A stretch of 64,000 bases of DNA, taken from positions 62,001-126,000 of the forward strand of contig JADJCG010000009.1 in NCBI GenBank assembly GCA_016703335.1. The letters are read 5' to 3'. How positions within the stretch are numbered: the first letter of the stretch is position 1; each line of letters opens with the position of its first letter. The DNA is from Caulobacteraceae bacterium (GTDB taxonomy: Bacteria > Pseudomonadota > Alphaproteobacteria > Caulobacterales > Aquidulcibacteraceae). The translations under genes and the position numbers were made by a program. Below the pieces are notes generated by a model. It made no database searches. It saw only the letters and a list, made by a program, of their open reading frames with translations, and had not been told where the DNA came from. This document shows positions 43,212-52,379 of this stretch, one piece after another.

Positions 43212-44023
43212 GCATTACGGCTGCAACTAGAGTCTATGGCGTCATTGGCGATCCGGTGGGTCATTCGCTCTCGCCGGTTCTGCACAACGCTTGGATCGCG
43301 GACCATAAGCTCGATGCTGTCTATGTAGCACTGACGGTGAAGAGTGATGACCCTGTCGCTGCCATCCGTGCACTAGATGGCTTCGCTGGCTTGAACGTCA
43401 CAGTGCCGCACAAGGAAGCGGCGGCGAAAGCGGCGGCGCGAAGCGAAGGGCTGGTCGCGAATGTGTTGCGGCGTGAGGACGATGGCTCGCTCTCTGGCTT
43501 CAACACCGATGGCTTGGGCTTTTTAGACGCGCTGGCTGAAGGCGCGCCTGATTGGCGCGCGCGCGTGCGCCGTGTCCTCATACTTGGCGCAGGCGGCGCG
43601 GCGCTCGGCATCGGCCAGGCGCTGTCGCCTTATGTCGATACCATTCACATCGCCAACCGTACCGCGACGCGGGGCGAACAAACCGCTGCAGCCATTCCGA
43701 ATGGGCGCACGGCGCGATGGGATGATCTGGAACGCGCATTCGGTCATGCGGACCTCATCGTGCAGACGACCACGTTGGGCATGGCTGATCAGCCTGAGAT
43801 GGAATGGCCGGTTGGGCTTTGCCGCCCGAACGCGATCATTGCGGATATTGTCTATCGTCCGCTTGAAACACCTTTGCTCGCTGCCGCACGCGCCCGTGGA
43901 CTTACGGCGATCGATGGGCTTGGCATGCTGATCCACCAAGGCGCGCGCTCGTTTGAGCTTTGGTTCGGAATCAAGCCGGATGTTCTAAAGGCGCGTGAAC
44001 GCCTGCTGGCGGCGCTCGCATGA
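43208..44023 (+). CDS. aroE: Shikimate dehydrogenase
   Basis: 271-residue NADPH-dependent enzyme of the shikimate pathway, reducing 3-dehydroshikimate. Motifs: YGVIGDPVGHSLSPVLHNAW (substrate Ser-x-Ser), GLNVTVPHKEAA with catalytic Lys, GFNTDGLGFL with the Asp, VLILGAGGAALGI (NADPH loop), NRTATRGEQ and DIVYRPLETPLL. The C-terminal GLGMLIHQGARSFELWFG is diagnostic. ATGA overlaps at both ends place it in the maf-aroE-coaE operon. Confidence 0.96.
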   Translation: MSITAATRVYGVIGDPVGHSLSPVLHNAWIADHKLDAVYVALTVKSDDPVAAIRALDGFAGLNVTVPHKEAAAKAAARSEGLVANVLRREDDGSLSGFNTDGLGFLDALAEGAPDWRARVRRVLILGAGGAALGIGQALSPYVDTIHIANRTATRGEQTAAAIPNGRTARWDDLERAFGHADLIVQTTTLGMADQPEMEWPVGLCRPNAIIADIVYRPLETPLLAAARARGLTAIDGLGMLIHQGARSFELWFGIKPDVLKARERLLAALA

Positions 44024-44613
44024 TTGTCATCGGGCTCACCGGTTCGATCGGGATGGGCAAGTCCACGGTCGCGGCGATGTTCGCGGAGGAGGGCGCGCCG
44101 TCGTTCAACTCTGATCTCGCCGTGCATGAGCTTTATGCGCCTGGTGGCGCCGGCGTCGCGCCGGTCGAGGCGGCGTTTCCTGGCGTCACCAAAGATGGTG
44201 CGATCGATCGCGTCGCGCTTTCGGCGCGTGTGGTTGGCAACCCTGAAGCCATCAAGCAGCTCGAAGCGATTGTTCATCCGCTCGTGCGCCAAGCGCAGAT
44301 GGTGTTTCTGAAAAACCAGCGCGATGCCGGCGCCGCTTTTGTGGTGCTGGATATTCCGCTGCTGTTTGAGGGCGGCGGCGCCAAGTTTGTCGACAAGACA
44401 GTAGTTGTCTCCGCACCGGCTGAGGTTCAGCGCGCCCGCGTGCTCGCACGGCCGGGCATGAGTGTGGAGAAGTTCGAAGCTATCATGGCGTTGCAAATGC
44501 CGGACGCTGAAAAGCGCGCGCGCGCCGATTTCGTCATCGATACCAGCCTTTCGTTTGATGAGACGCGTGCGCAAGTTCGCGCCGTGCTGGACGCTCTGCG
44601 CGAACCGGTTTAG
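44020..44613 (+). CDS. coaE: Dephospho-CoA kinase
   Basis: 197-residue P-loop kinase catalysing the last step of coenzyme A synthesis. P-loop GLTGSIGMGKSTVAAMF (residues 5-21), FNSDLAVHELY with the conserved Asp, IVHPLVRQ, VLDIPLLFEGGG and MALQMPDAEKRARADFVID. The order maf-aroE-coaE-dnaQ is standard in alphaproteobacteria. Confidence 0.96.
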   Translation: MIVIGLTGSIGMGKSTVAAMFAEEGAPSFNSDLAVHELYAPGGAGVAPVEAAFPGVTKDGAIDRVALSARVVGNPEAIKQLEAIVHPLVRQAQMVFLKNQRDAGAAFVVLDIPLLFEGGGAKFVDKTVVVSAPAEVQRARVLARPGMSVEKFEAIMALQMPDAEKRARADFVIDTSLSFDETRAQVRAVLDALREPV

Positions 44614-44622
44614 CGGGGTGTC

Positions 44623-45360
44623 GTGCGCGAAATTCTATTCGATACGGAAACCACAGGCGTGTTCCCCGACCATGGGGACGAGAAGCTGCGCGACCGTATT
44701 GTCGAAATCGGCTGCGTCGAGCTGTTCAATCTCGAACGCACTGGGCGCGAGTATCACGCCTATTTCAATCCGGATCGCGATGTGCCGGAAGAAGTTGTGC
44801 GGGTTCACGGCTTGCGCCGCGAGTTTCTGATCAACCACAAGCGGTTTTCGGAAACAGTGGGCGAGCTGCTCGAATTCATCGGCGATGCGCCGCTGGTCGC
44901 GCACAATTCCGCGTTCGACCAAGGCTTTCTAAACGCAGAACTTCGCCGTTGCGGTCTGCCGCAACTGGGCGACGAGCGCTTCGTCGATACGCTGGCGATC
45001 GCGCGTAAGAAGTTTCCCGGTGCGTCAAACTCGCTCGATGCTCTGGCGAAGCGCTTCCAGTTGGATCGCTACGGCTTCGACCTCGCGGCGCGCAAAGGCG
45101 CTGGCGGCCACGGCGCTTTGGTCGACTCTCGCATTCTGGCGGAAGTGTACCTTCACCTGAAAGGCGGCCGCGAACAGACGCTGTCATTCGATGCGGGCGA
45201 TGCCGCGACGGATGATGCGTCAGTGTTGCGCGCCGTCGAGTTCGCGCGCCGTACGCCGCGGCCAATTCCATTGGCGCCGCTGCTCACCGAAGAAGAACAA
45301 GCCGCGCACGCGGAATTCATCGCGAAGCTGCCGAACGCGATTTGGCTTAAAGCCAGTTAG
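44623..45360 (+). CDS. dnaQ: DNA polymerase III epsilon subunit (proofreading exonuclease)
   Basis: 245-residue 3'-5' exonuclease of the replicative polymerase. ExoI FDTETTG (residues 6-12) holds the metal-binding Asp-x-Glu, ExoII is VAHNSAFDQGFLNAEL (about 89-104), and ExoIII-epsilon is GHGALVDSRILAEVY with catalytic His and Asp. The C-terminal clamp- and alpha-binding tail is variable. The GTG at 44623 gives the usual REI start. Its stop overlaps that of the convergent secB. Confidence 0.94.
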   Translation: MREILFDTETTGVFPDHGDEKLRDRIVEIGCVELFNLERTGREYHAYFNPDRDVPEEVVRVHGLRREFLINHKRFSETVGELLEFIGDAPLVAHNSAFDQGFLNAELRRCGLPQLGDERFVDTLAIARKKFPGASNSLDALAKRFQLDRYGFDLAARKGAGGHGALVDSRILAEVYLHLKGGREQTLSFDAGDAATDDASVLRAVEFARRTPRPIPLAPLLTEEEQAAHAEFIAKLPNAIWLKAS

Positions 45361-45851
45361 CCGTTTCTCGCTGCGGCAAGCGGAACATCGCCCCGGCTCT
45401 GACGGTCGCGCAATTCCTGCCAGTAGAGAGGCGTGAAATCGATCGGGTTGATCAGAAGCGGCGGGTAACCGCCTTCACGAGTGACCTCCGCCAGGATCTG
45501 GCGGCTGAACGGAAACAGTAGGCGAGGGCACTCGATCCAGATCAACGGCTCGACATCGTCGGAACGCACGTTCACGAACTGAAACACGCCCGAATAGACG
45601 AGGTTCGCCGCGAACATCGGCTGGTCGCCGCGCTTAGCTTGCACATTGATGCAAAGATCGACTTCGGTCGCTTCGCCTTCGCCGACTGGCCGGGACTTCA
45701 CCTCAACGCCCATGTCGATGGTCGGCTGGATGTCGTACGTGGAGACCACCGCACCCATGGCGTTTTGAAATGACAGGTCCTTCACGTACTGCGCCAAAAC
45801 GCGCAGGTGAGGGGAATCGGCTGGCGGGGCGCCATCATTTTGCGTGTTCAT
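45357..45851 (-). CDS. secB: Protein-export chaperone SecB
   Basis: 164-residue tetrameric chaperone that keeps preproteins unfolded for SecA. Motifs: LAQYVKDLSFQN (N-terminal strand), VDLCINVQAKRGDQPMFAANLVYSGVFQ, the SecA-binding acidic stretch, IECPRLLFPFSRQILAEVTREGGYPPLLINPIDFTPLY split by normal spacing, and a short tail. The start is ATG 45851 (MNTQNDGAPP); the longer form from 45920 has no family support. Confidence 0.95.
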   Translation of the reverse strand: MNTQNDGAPPADSPHLRVLAQYVKDLSFQNAMGAVVSTYDIQPTIDMGVEVKSRPVGEGEATEVDLCINVQAKRGDQPMFAANLVYSGVFQFVNVRSDDVEPLIWIECPRLLFPFSRQILAEVTREGGYPPLLINPIDFTPLYWQELRDRQSRGDVPLAAARNG

Positions 45852-45997
45852 GCGCCTGAAACTCGTGCTGGGGGGCCGAAAAGCGGCGGCTAACATGCTG
45901 CGGCCATAGGGGCAACGCAACCACGCTGGCAGAACCCGCCTGTTGGCATTATCTTAATTCCCCGCATACCACCTCGCACCTTTCGGAGCGCCGCCCG

Positions 45998-46591
45998 TTG
46001 AACCAGGAACTCCTTCAAATTCTCGTCTTGGCGTTTGTCGCCGGCGTCGTGCTTGTGCGGCTCTACACAACGCTGGGCAAACGCACCGGAGCGGAGCGTG
46101 CCGAACAACCCGCGCCGGCGCAGGGCGAGTTTCCGCGCGGCCCGATGGAAGCGCCTGTGGCGCCGGCGTTTGCTGGCGGCTCGGTGGGCGAGGGCGTTGC
46201 CGCCATTGAGCGCGCTGACCCGAACTTTGACGCGGGCGCATTTCTACAAGGCGCGCGCGGCGCTTACGATCTGATCGTCGGCGCATTCGCCAAGGGTGAC
46301 CGCGACGCGCTGCGCGGATTGCTGACGCCGCGTGTCTATGACTCTTACGTCGCCGCGATTGAAGCGCGTGAAGCGGCGAATGGCATTGGCCCCGAGATCG
46401 TGCGGCTTAGAACCGCTGAAATCGCCGAAGCTAGTTTGACGGCCGATACGGCGCGCGTTGTCGTGAAGTTCGAAGCTGAATTGGCCGAAGGCGCGCATGG
46501 CGTGCGCGATGCGCGTGAGCGTTGGACGTTTGAACGCAACGTGCGTTCATCTGATCCTAATTGGCTGCTGTCACGCGTTCAGGCGGCGTGA
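45998..46591 (+). CDS. Tim44-like domain membrane protein
   Basis: 197-residue protein with an N-terminal membrane anchor (LLQILVLAFVAGVVLVRLYTTLG, about 5-27), a Pro-rich linker and a C-terminal Tim44-like domain (DAGAFLQGARGAYDLIVGAFAKGD, LLTPRVYDSYVAAIEARE, VKFEAELAEG, ERWTFERNV). Alphaproteobacterial members next to secB are inner-membrane adaptor proteins of uncertain partner. The TTG start at 45998 is the first usable one. The last 4 nt overlap the GTG of the Smr gene. Confidence 0.85.
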   Translation: MNQELLQILVLAFVAGVVLVRLYTTLGKRTGAERAEQPAPAQGEFPRGPMEAPVAPAFAGGSVGEGVAAIERADPNFDAGAFLQGARGAYDLIVGAFAKGDRDALRGLLTPRVYDSYVAAIEAREAANGIGPEIVRLRTAEIAEASLTADTARVVVKFEAELAEGAHGVRDARERWTFERNVRSSDPNWLLSRVQAA

Positions 46592-47097
46592 GCAAGAAAA
46601 AACGCGAACTCACTGTTGACGAAAAAAAGCTCTGGCGCCGTGTCGCCGCGAGCGTGAAGACGCGCCGTCCTGTGCCAGCTGAACCTGAAGACGCAGACGA
46701 AGCGCCAGCGCCGAAGCGCGCAATGCATGTTGCACCTAAGCCTGCGCCTGCTCCTGTTCGCGCGAAAGCGACTCCCGCGCCGCAAGATCGCGGCAACGAG
46801 AAACGCGTGCGCCGCGGCAAGTTGGAGATTGGCGGCAAGCTCGATCTGCATGGCCACACGCAAGATACCGGCCGGGCCGCACTGGCGCGCTTTCTGCGTT
46901 CGGCGCAGGCGCGCGGCGATCGCACGGTGATCGTGATTACCGGTGTCGGTCGCGGCGGAGAAGGCACTTTGAAACGCCGCTTCCCTGAGTGGATCGCTGA
47001 GCGCGACATACGCGTGTTCGTCTCAGGCTATGCGCCAGCACATCGCGCACACGGCGGCGCGGGCGCGTTTTACGTCTTCATCCGGCGCGGCGATTGA
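46588..47097 (+). CDS. Smr domain protein
   Basis: 169-residue protein with a basic, Pro/Ala-rich N-terminal region (about 1-75) and a C-terminal Smr domain. The domain shows LDLHGHTQDTGRAALARFL, which is the LDLHG signature, then VIVITGVGRGGEGTLKRRFPEWI (TGxG motif) and GAFYVFIRR. Smr domains are nucleases or nucleic-acid binders linked to ribosome rescue or DNA repair. The GTG at 46588 overlaps the Tim44-like stop (GTGA). In many relatives an mltA gene sits between these two, and it is absent here. Confidence 0.88.
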   Translation: MSKKKRELTVDEKKLWRRVAASVKTRRPVPAEPEDADEAPAPKRAMHVAPKPAPAPVRAKATPAPQDRGNEKRVRRGKLEIGGKLDLHGHTQDTGRAALARFLRSAQARGDRTVIVITGVGRGGEGTLKRRFPEWIAERDIRVFVSGYAPAHRAHGGAGAFYVFIRRGD

Positions 47098-47238
47098 AAC
47101 CTCTGCTTAAGCGACATGACCGAAGCGTTGACGAAATCGCACGCAAGTCACTGTAAAAAGATGCTTTTTTCAGCTTGCGCTAACCAAAGCAGGTGAATTG
47201 TCACTCGCGCGCGTGCCTACGCGCGCTCCGGAGCGACG

Positions 47239-49350
47239 ATGAATTTGCGCCTGCCGAAGGTTTCGAGCTTCAACCGCCCGCGCGGTTTGCAGGCGCGCGC
47301 CGTGATTTTCACGAGCGTGCTGATGGCGCTGACCGCCGCACTGTCCGCAGCAATCCTGATTTTCGGCGCGCAATCCGAAGGCGAGCGCCAGCAAATCTCG
47401 ATCGCGCATGATCTGACCGAACACTTGGCGACGCGCGCCGGCGACGTGATGGCGCACGGCAATACGCGCGTGCTCGAGATGATGATCCAAGGCTCGACGC
47501 AGCAGCGCAACGTTCGCAGCATTTCGATCCGCGACGCGAACAATGTTGTTCTGGCGCAGACCGGTGGTTCTGAGGAAGACAACAACACGCTGACGCAGCT
47601 TGCCGAGCGCGCGCTCGCGAACCGCACGCTGGTGTCCAATCGCGGTAGCGATGGGGTGGTTACGGTTGCGGCGCCGATCGTTCGTCAGGGCCAAATCATC
47701 GGCGTTGCGCTGCGCATGTGGGAGAGCGGCGCTTATAAGTTTGACGCCTTCCCGTCGCTTACGCCGTTCTTGCTGATCGTTGCGTGCCTGGCGCTCGCGG
47801 CGATCCCGCTGACGGCGCACGCTGTCCGCCGCGCGGTCGCGCCGCTGGATGCACTCGCGCGCTACGCGGAGAAGGTGGGGGCGGAAGGGCATGCCGCGCC
47901 GATCACGATGCCGACGGGCGATGAATTCGAAACGCTCGCGAACGCGTTCAACAACATGACAGGGCGCCTGGATGCGTCGATGCGTCAGATCCAGGAAATC
48001 GCTTTCGTCGATCCCGTGACGCGCCTGCCGAACCAAGATCGTTTCATCCGGGAAGTCGAATACTTCATTCTGCAGAGCAAGGCCGGGCAGGCGACAGCGG
48101 CGGTGATCGTTGTTGAGCTCACGCGCCTACCGCGCCTCATGCAAACGCTAGATCCGGATGCGGCGCGCGATTTCCTGCGCGTGGTCGCGGATCGCTTTGT
48201 TACGGCGGTGCGGACGGTCGATCGCGTTGTGCGCGTGCGGGGGCAGGGTGAGCGTCAAGCCGTTCCCGCGCGTCTCAGCGCGTCAGAGTTCGGGGTGTTG
48301 GCGCCTGATCTTTCGTCTGCGCCCGATGCGGCGCGGTTTGCGCAGCACCTTAATGCCGCGCTCGATCAGCCATTCGACTGGCGCGGTCACAAGTTTACGT
48401 TGGGGGCCTGCTGCGGCGTGTCACTCGCACCGCGCGACGGTCAGGACGCCGATGCCGCAATTCGCCATGCGCGCATGGCGATGGCCGCGGCGCACACGGC
48501 GCCAGCGCGCGTGAAGGTCTACACGCAATCGCTCGATCGCGAGGCGGTGGCGCGGCTGACGCTGGAACGCGAGATGCGCGGCGCCCTGGAGCGCAACGAG
48601 TTTCGCGCTTACTTCCAACCGAAGATCAATCTGCACACGGGCCGCATCGAAGCGTGCGAAGCACTGGCGCGCTGGATCCGTCCGGATCGCACTATTATTA
48701 GCCCCGGCCGCTTCATTCCCGTCGCCGAAGAAAGCGGGCTTATCGGGGCGCTGTCTGACGCAATCATGCGCGAAGCGTGCTGGAAGGCCGCGTCCTGGGC
48801 GCGGGCAGGGCAACCGATCAAGGTTGCCGTCAACGTATCTGCGCTGCAATTCCGCAATGATCGCTTCGCGGATAACGTGTTGCGCGTGGTTTCACACGCA
48901 AGCTTGCCACCGGAAAATTTGGAACTCGAAATCACCGAGTCCGTGATTATGGCGGACCCGGAACGCGCTCTGCGCATCATCCAGCCACTGCGCGAGGCAG
49001 GTGTGCGCCTCGCCATCGACGATTTCGGATGCGGCCATTCGAGTCTGGCAGCGCTGACCCGACTGCCATTTGACGTCATCAAGATTGACCAACAATTCAT
49101 CCGCGCGCTGGAGCGCGGCGAACCGCGATCGGCTGAGATCATCGAGATCATTCTGGCGTTTGCGCGTACGCTAAACATGGAAATCGTCGCTGAAGGGGTG
49201 GAGCGGCGCGAGGATATGGAATTCATGGCCGCGCGGGGCTGCCACTGGATCCAGGGCTTCCTGTTCGGCGCCGCCGTGTCAGCGCCAGAGTTCGCGGAAT
49301 TGCTGCGCCGCCAAGACGGCGAAGATGTGAGCGCCATAGACGCCGCTTGA
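47239..49350 (+). CDS. HAMP-GGDEF-EAL protein, probable c-di-GMP phosphodiesterase
   Basis: 703-residue membrane sensor. TM1 is at about 20-42 and a periplasmic sensor at about 43-165. TM2 (LLIVACLALAAIPLTAHAV) is at about 175-193, then HAMP to about 255. A GGDEF domain (FVDPVTRLPNQDRF start) has its signature replaced by SASEF (about 348-352), so cyclase activity is unlikely. The EAL domain keeps ECEALARW-type EAL (about 474), NVSALQF, ELEITES, IDDFGCGHSS, KIDQQFI and AEGVE, i.e. the metal and catalytic residues of active phosphodiesterases. It probably lowers c-di-GMP in response to a periplasmic signal. Monocistronic, followed by hslV. Confidence 0.9.
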   Translation: MNLRLPKVSSFNRPRGLQARAVIFTSVLMALTAALSAAILIFGAQSEGERQQISIAHDLTEHLATRAGDVMAHGNTRVLEMMIQGSTQQRNVRSISIRDANNVVLAQTGGSEEDNNTLTQLAERALANRTLVSNRGSDGVVTVAAPIVRQGQIIGVALRMWESGAYKFDAFPSLTPFLLIVACLALAAIPLTAHAVRRAVAPLDALARYAEKVGAEGHAAPITMPTGDEFETLANAFNNMTGRLDASMRQIQEIAFVDPVTRLPNQDRFIREVEYFILQSKAGQATAAVIVVELTRLPRLMQTLDPDAARDFLRVVADRFVTAVRTVDRVVRVRGQGERQAVPARLSASEFGVLAPDLSSAPDAARFAQHLNAALDQPFDWRGHKFTLGACCGVSLAPRDGQDADAAIRHARMAMAAAHTAPARVKVYTQSLDREAVARLTLEREMRGALERNEFRAYFQPKINLHTGRIEACEALARWIRPDRTIISPGRFIPVAEESGLIGALSDAIMREACWKAASWARAGQPIKVAVNVSALQFRNDRFADNVLRVVSHASLPPENLELEITESVIMADPERALRIIQPLREAGVRLAIDDFGCGHSSLAALTRLPFDVIKIDQQFIRALERGEPRSAEIIEIILAFARTLNMEIVAEGVERREDMEFMAARGCHWIQGFLFGAAVSAPEFAELLRRQDGEDVSAIDAA

Positions 49351-49382
49351 ACGGCGGCGCGCGCTCCGCCACATCAGAGCCC

Positions 49383-49928
49383 ATGACAGACCAAACAGGA
49401 TGGCACGGCACGACGATCGTCTGCGTGCGAAAGAACGGCAAAGTCGTGATCGCCGGCGACGGCCAGGTCTCGGCGGGTCCGACCATTCTCAAAGGCAATG
49501 CGCGCAAGGTGCGCCGGCTTGCGGATGGGGCGGTGATTGTCGGCTTCGCCGGCGCAACAGCGGATGCGTTTGCCTTGTTTGAACGGCTTGAGCAGAAGCT
49601 GGAGCGTTTTCCGAAGCAGCTTGCGCGGGCGTGCGTGGAGCTTGCCAAGGACTGGCGCACGGATCGCGCGCTGCGCCGGCTCGATGCTATGCTGATTGTC
49701 GCGGACAAGGACGAGACGCTGCTTTTGACTGGCGCCGGCGATGTGTTGGAACCGGAGCATCAGGTCGTCGCGGTTGGCTCTGGCGGCAATTATGCGCTGG
49801 CGGCGGCGCGCGCACTTTATAGCCACGTCGAAGATCCAGAGGCGATCGCGCGCGAAGCCATGGAAATCGCATCGAAGATTTGCGTCTACACCAACGGCAA
49901 TCTCACGGTCGAAAAGCTTGAAGGCTGA
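49383..49928 (+). CDS. hslV: ATP-dependent protease proteolytic subunit HslV
   Basis: 181-residue threonine protease subunit that forms a double ring with HslU. The catalytic Thr is in WHGTTIVCVRK, which is exposed after propeptide removal. Further motifs are VIAGDGQVSAGPTILKGNARKVRRL, VGFAGATADAFALFE and AVGSGGNYALAAARAL. The ATG at 49383 gives a short propeptide (MTDQTGWHG). hslU follows after 61 nt. Confidence 0.96.
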   Translation: MTDQTGWHGTTIVCVRKNGKVVIAGDGQVSAGPTILKGNARKVRRLADGAVIVGFAGATADAFALFERLEQKLERFPKQLARACVELAKDWRTDRALRRLDAMLIVADKDETLLLTGAGDVLEPEHQVVAVGSGGNYALAAARALYSHVEDPEAIAREAMEIASKICVYTNGNLTVEKLEG

Positions 49929-49989
49929 AGCGCGCCGACGAGACGCCGCACTTCACGCGCTGCGTCGCGACGCCTAGATCAAACACGCC

Positions 49990-51294
49990 ATGACCCATTT
50001 CTCACCTCGCGAAATCGTTTCCGAACTTGATCGCTACATCGTTGGTCAGAACGATGCCAAGCGCGCTGTTGCGATTGCGCTGCGTAACCGCTGGCGCCGG
50101 AAGCAATTGCCGGAGGACCTCCGCGAAGAGGTGACGCCGAAGAACATCTTGATGATTGGGCCAACTGGTGTCGGCAAAACTGAGATTGCGCGGCGGTTGG
50201 CCAAGCTTGCGGGTGCGCCGTTCCTTAAGGTGGAAGCGACAAAGTTCACCGAGGTCGGCTACGTCGGCCGCGACGTCGAACAGATCATTCGTGATCTTGT
50301 TGAGGTTTCGCTCAACCTGGTACGCGAGCGCCGCCGCCGCGAAGTGCGCGCGCGCGCGGAAGCTGCTGCGGAGGAGCGGGTGCTTGATGCCCTTGTGGGG
50401 CAGGGCGCGAGCGCTGCGACGCGCGAGTCGTTTCGCAAGAAGTTACGCAACAGCGAGCTTGGCGACTCAGCGGTCGAGATTGACGTTGAGGACAATGCCA
50501 ATCCGATGGGCGGCCTCGACATTCCTGGTCAACCGAATGTCGGCGTCGTCAATATCGGCGAGATCTTCGGTAAGGCGTTTGGCAAACGCACTAAGCGCGT
50601 TCGGATGACGGTGAACGAGGCCTATGAGCCACTCATCCGTGAAGAGAGCGACAAGCTCATCGATCAAGACACGCTGACGAAAGAAGCATTGGCGCTCACG
50701 GCCGAGGACGGCATCGTGTTCATCGATGAAATCGATAAAATCGCATCCCGCTCGGACCGCGTTGGCGGCGGCGATGTGAGTCGCGAGGGTGTGCAGCGTG
50801 ATTTGCTGCCGCTGATCGAAGGCACGATGGTTACGACCAAGCATGGACAGTTGAAGACGGATCACATCCTCTTCATTGCCTCAGGTGCGTTTCATGTTTC
50901 AAAGCCGTCTGATTTGCTGCCGGAATTGCAGGGCCGTCTGCCGATCCGCGTTGAGCTTCAAGCGCTCACGCGTGACGATTTCCGGCGCATTCTAACCGAG
51001 CCCGAGGCCAGCCTCGTTACGCAGTATAAGGCGCTGCTAAAAACTGAAGGCGTTACGCTTGAGATCACGGACGACGCTGTCGAAGCGATCGCTGGCATTG
51101 CGGCGGATGTGAACAGCACCGTCGAGAACATCGGCGCGCGGCGGTTGCAGACGGTGATGGAGCGGATGCTGGACGAGATCAGCTATTCCGCGCCGGATCG
51201 TAACGGCGAGACCGTGCGGATCGACGCGGAATATGTGAAGAGTCACGTCGGCAATCTCGCGAAGAACGCCGATCTGAGCCGTTTCATTCTCTAA
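49990..51294 (+). CDS. hslU: ATP-dependent protease ATPase subunit HslU
   Basis: 434-residue AAA+ unfoldase of the HslUV protease. N-terminal REIVSELDRYIVGQNDAKRAVAIALRNRWRR split by normal spacing. Walker A is GPTGVGKTEIA (about 57-67), Walker B VFIDEIDKIA (about 242), and the pore motif is GYVGRD. The I-domain (about 110-230) includes MGGLDIPGQ, sensor II is ENIGARRLQTVMERML, and the C terminus ends LSRFIL, which docks into HslV. Confidence 0.96.
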   Translation: MTHFSPREIVSELDRYIVGQNDAKRAVAIALRNRWRRKQLPEDLREEVTPKNILMIGPTGVGKTEIARRLAKLAGAPFLKVEATKFTEVGYVGRDVEQIIRDLVEVSLNLVRERRRREVRARAEAAAEERVLDALVGQGASAATRESFRKKLRNSELGDSAVEIDVEDNANPMGGLDIPGQPNVGVVNIGEIFGKAFGKRTKRVRMTVNEAYEPLIREESDKLIDQDTLTKEALALTAEDGIVFIDEIDKIASRSDRVGGGDVSREGVQRDLLPLIEGTMVTTKHGQLKTDHILFIASGAFHVSKPSDLLPELQGRLPIRVELQALTRDDFRRILTEPEASLVTQYKALLKTEGVTLEITDDAVEAIAGIAADVNSTVENIGARRLQTVMERMLDEISYSAPDRNGETVRIDAEYVKSHVGNLAKNADLSRFIL

Positions 51295-52289
51295 ACGCTA
51301 ACACCGCTTTTCTGAGCCAGCTCGCGAAGGTTCACCTCGGGACGCGGGCCCATGTGCGAAATCACCTCCGCAGCCGCAAGCGAAGCCAGTGCGCCGCATT
51401 CCGCAAGCGATTTCTTGCGCGCGTATCCGAACAGGAAGCCTGCGGCGTACTGATCGCCGGCGCCGGTAGAATCTACCACCTTGGAAACCGGATGAGCTTT
51501 CACTTCGACGGTCTCGCTCGTTGAGGCAATAAGCGAGCCGTGCTCGGAGCGGGTGACGGCCACAAGCGGGCAGACTTTTCGTGCCTGCGCGAGCGCGTCG
51601 CCGAGATCGTTGCTCTCATACAAAGAGAGGATCTCGGATTCGTTGCAGAACAGTATGTCGATGTGACCGCGGACCAATTGGCGGAAGCTGTCACGGTGGC
51701 GATCGACGCAGAAAGTGTCGGAGAGCGTGAGCGACACCTTGCGCCCGGCGGCTCGTGCGATCTCGGCGGCGCGGACGAAAGCCGCTTTAGCTTCGTCGCG
51801 ATCGAAGAGGTAGCCTTCGAGGAAAAGCGTTTCGCCGGAACGAATGAGGTCGGCGTCGATGTCTTCCGCGCCGAGCAGGGTTGAGGCGCCGAGATAGGTG
51901 TTCATCGAGCGCTGGCCGTCTGAAGTCACGACGATGAGCGAGCGCGCGGTGCTTGGCGTGCCCAGACGCGGCGGTGTGTTGAAGGTGACGCCGGCGGCAC
52001 GGAATTCTTTCGTGAACCGTGCACCGAGTGCGTCATCCGCGACTTTGCCGATGTACGCGGTCTTACCGCCGAAGCTCGCAATGCCGGTGACGGTGTTGGC
52101 GGCGGAGCCGCCTGCGGCGACAACAGGATCGGCCAAGCGCGCGGTCAAATGCTCGGCGCGCGCCTCGTCGATCAGAGTCATTGCGCCTTTGGCGATGCCT
52201 TCTTCGGCGAGGAACTCGTCCGAAACAGGTTTCAGAACGTCAATGATGGCGTTGCCGACGGCGACAACATCGTAGGTCGAGCTTGTCAT
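51291..52289 (-). CDS. PfkB-family sugar/nucleoside kinase (adenosine-kinase-like)
   Basis: 332-residue ribokinase-fold enzyme. N-terminal DVVAVGNAIIDVL, GGSAANTVTGIASFGGKTAYIGKV (substrate-binding di-Gly), NTYLGAS, and the PfkB signature VVDSTGAGDQYAAGFLFGY with catalytic Asp (about residue 288). The pattern matches the alphaproteobacterial 'adenosine kinase' branch, but the substrate is not proven. The start is ATG 52289 (MTSSTYDVVAVGN). It is convergent with, and overlaps by 4 nt, hslU. Confidence 0.88.
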   Translation of the reverse strand: MTSSTYDVVAVGNAIIDVLKPVSDEFLAEEGIAKGAMTLIDEARAEHLTARLADPVVAAGGSAANTVTGIASFGGKTAYIGKVADDALGARFTKEFRAAGVTFNTPPRLGTPSTARSLIVVTSDGQRSMNTYLGASTLLGAEDIDADLIRSGETLFLEGYLFDRDEAKAAFVRAAEIARAAGRKVSLTLSDTFCVDRHRDSFRQLVRGHIDILFCNESEILSLYESNDLGDALAQARKVCPLVAVTRSEHGSLIASTSETVEVKAHPVSKVVDSTGAGDQYAAGFLFGYARKKSLAECGALASLAAAEVISHMGPRPEVNLRELAQKSGVSV

Positions 52290-52379
52290 GAATTTATCCC
52301 TGGAGTTCTGGCGTTTAAGCGCGCGGGCAGGGCATGGCAAGCATTGCGGGCGGGCGCGGGTGGCGGCACATTCGCGCGC

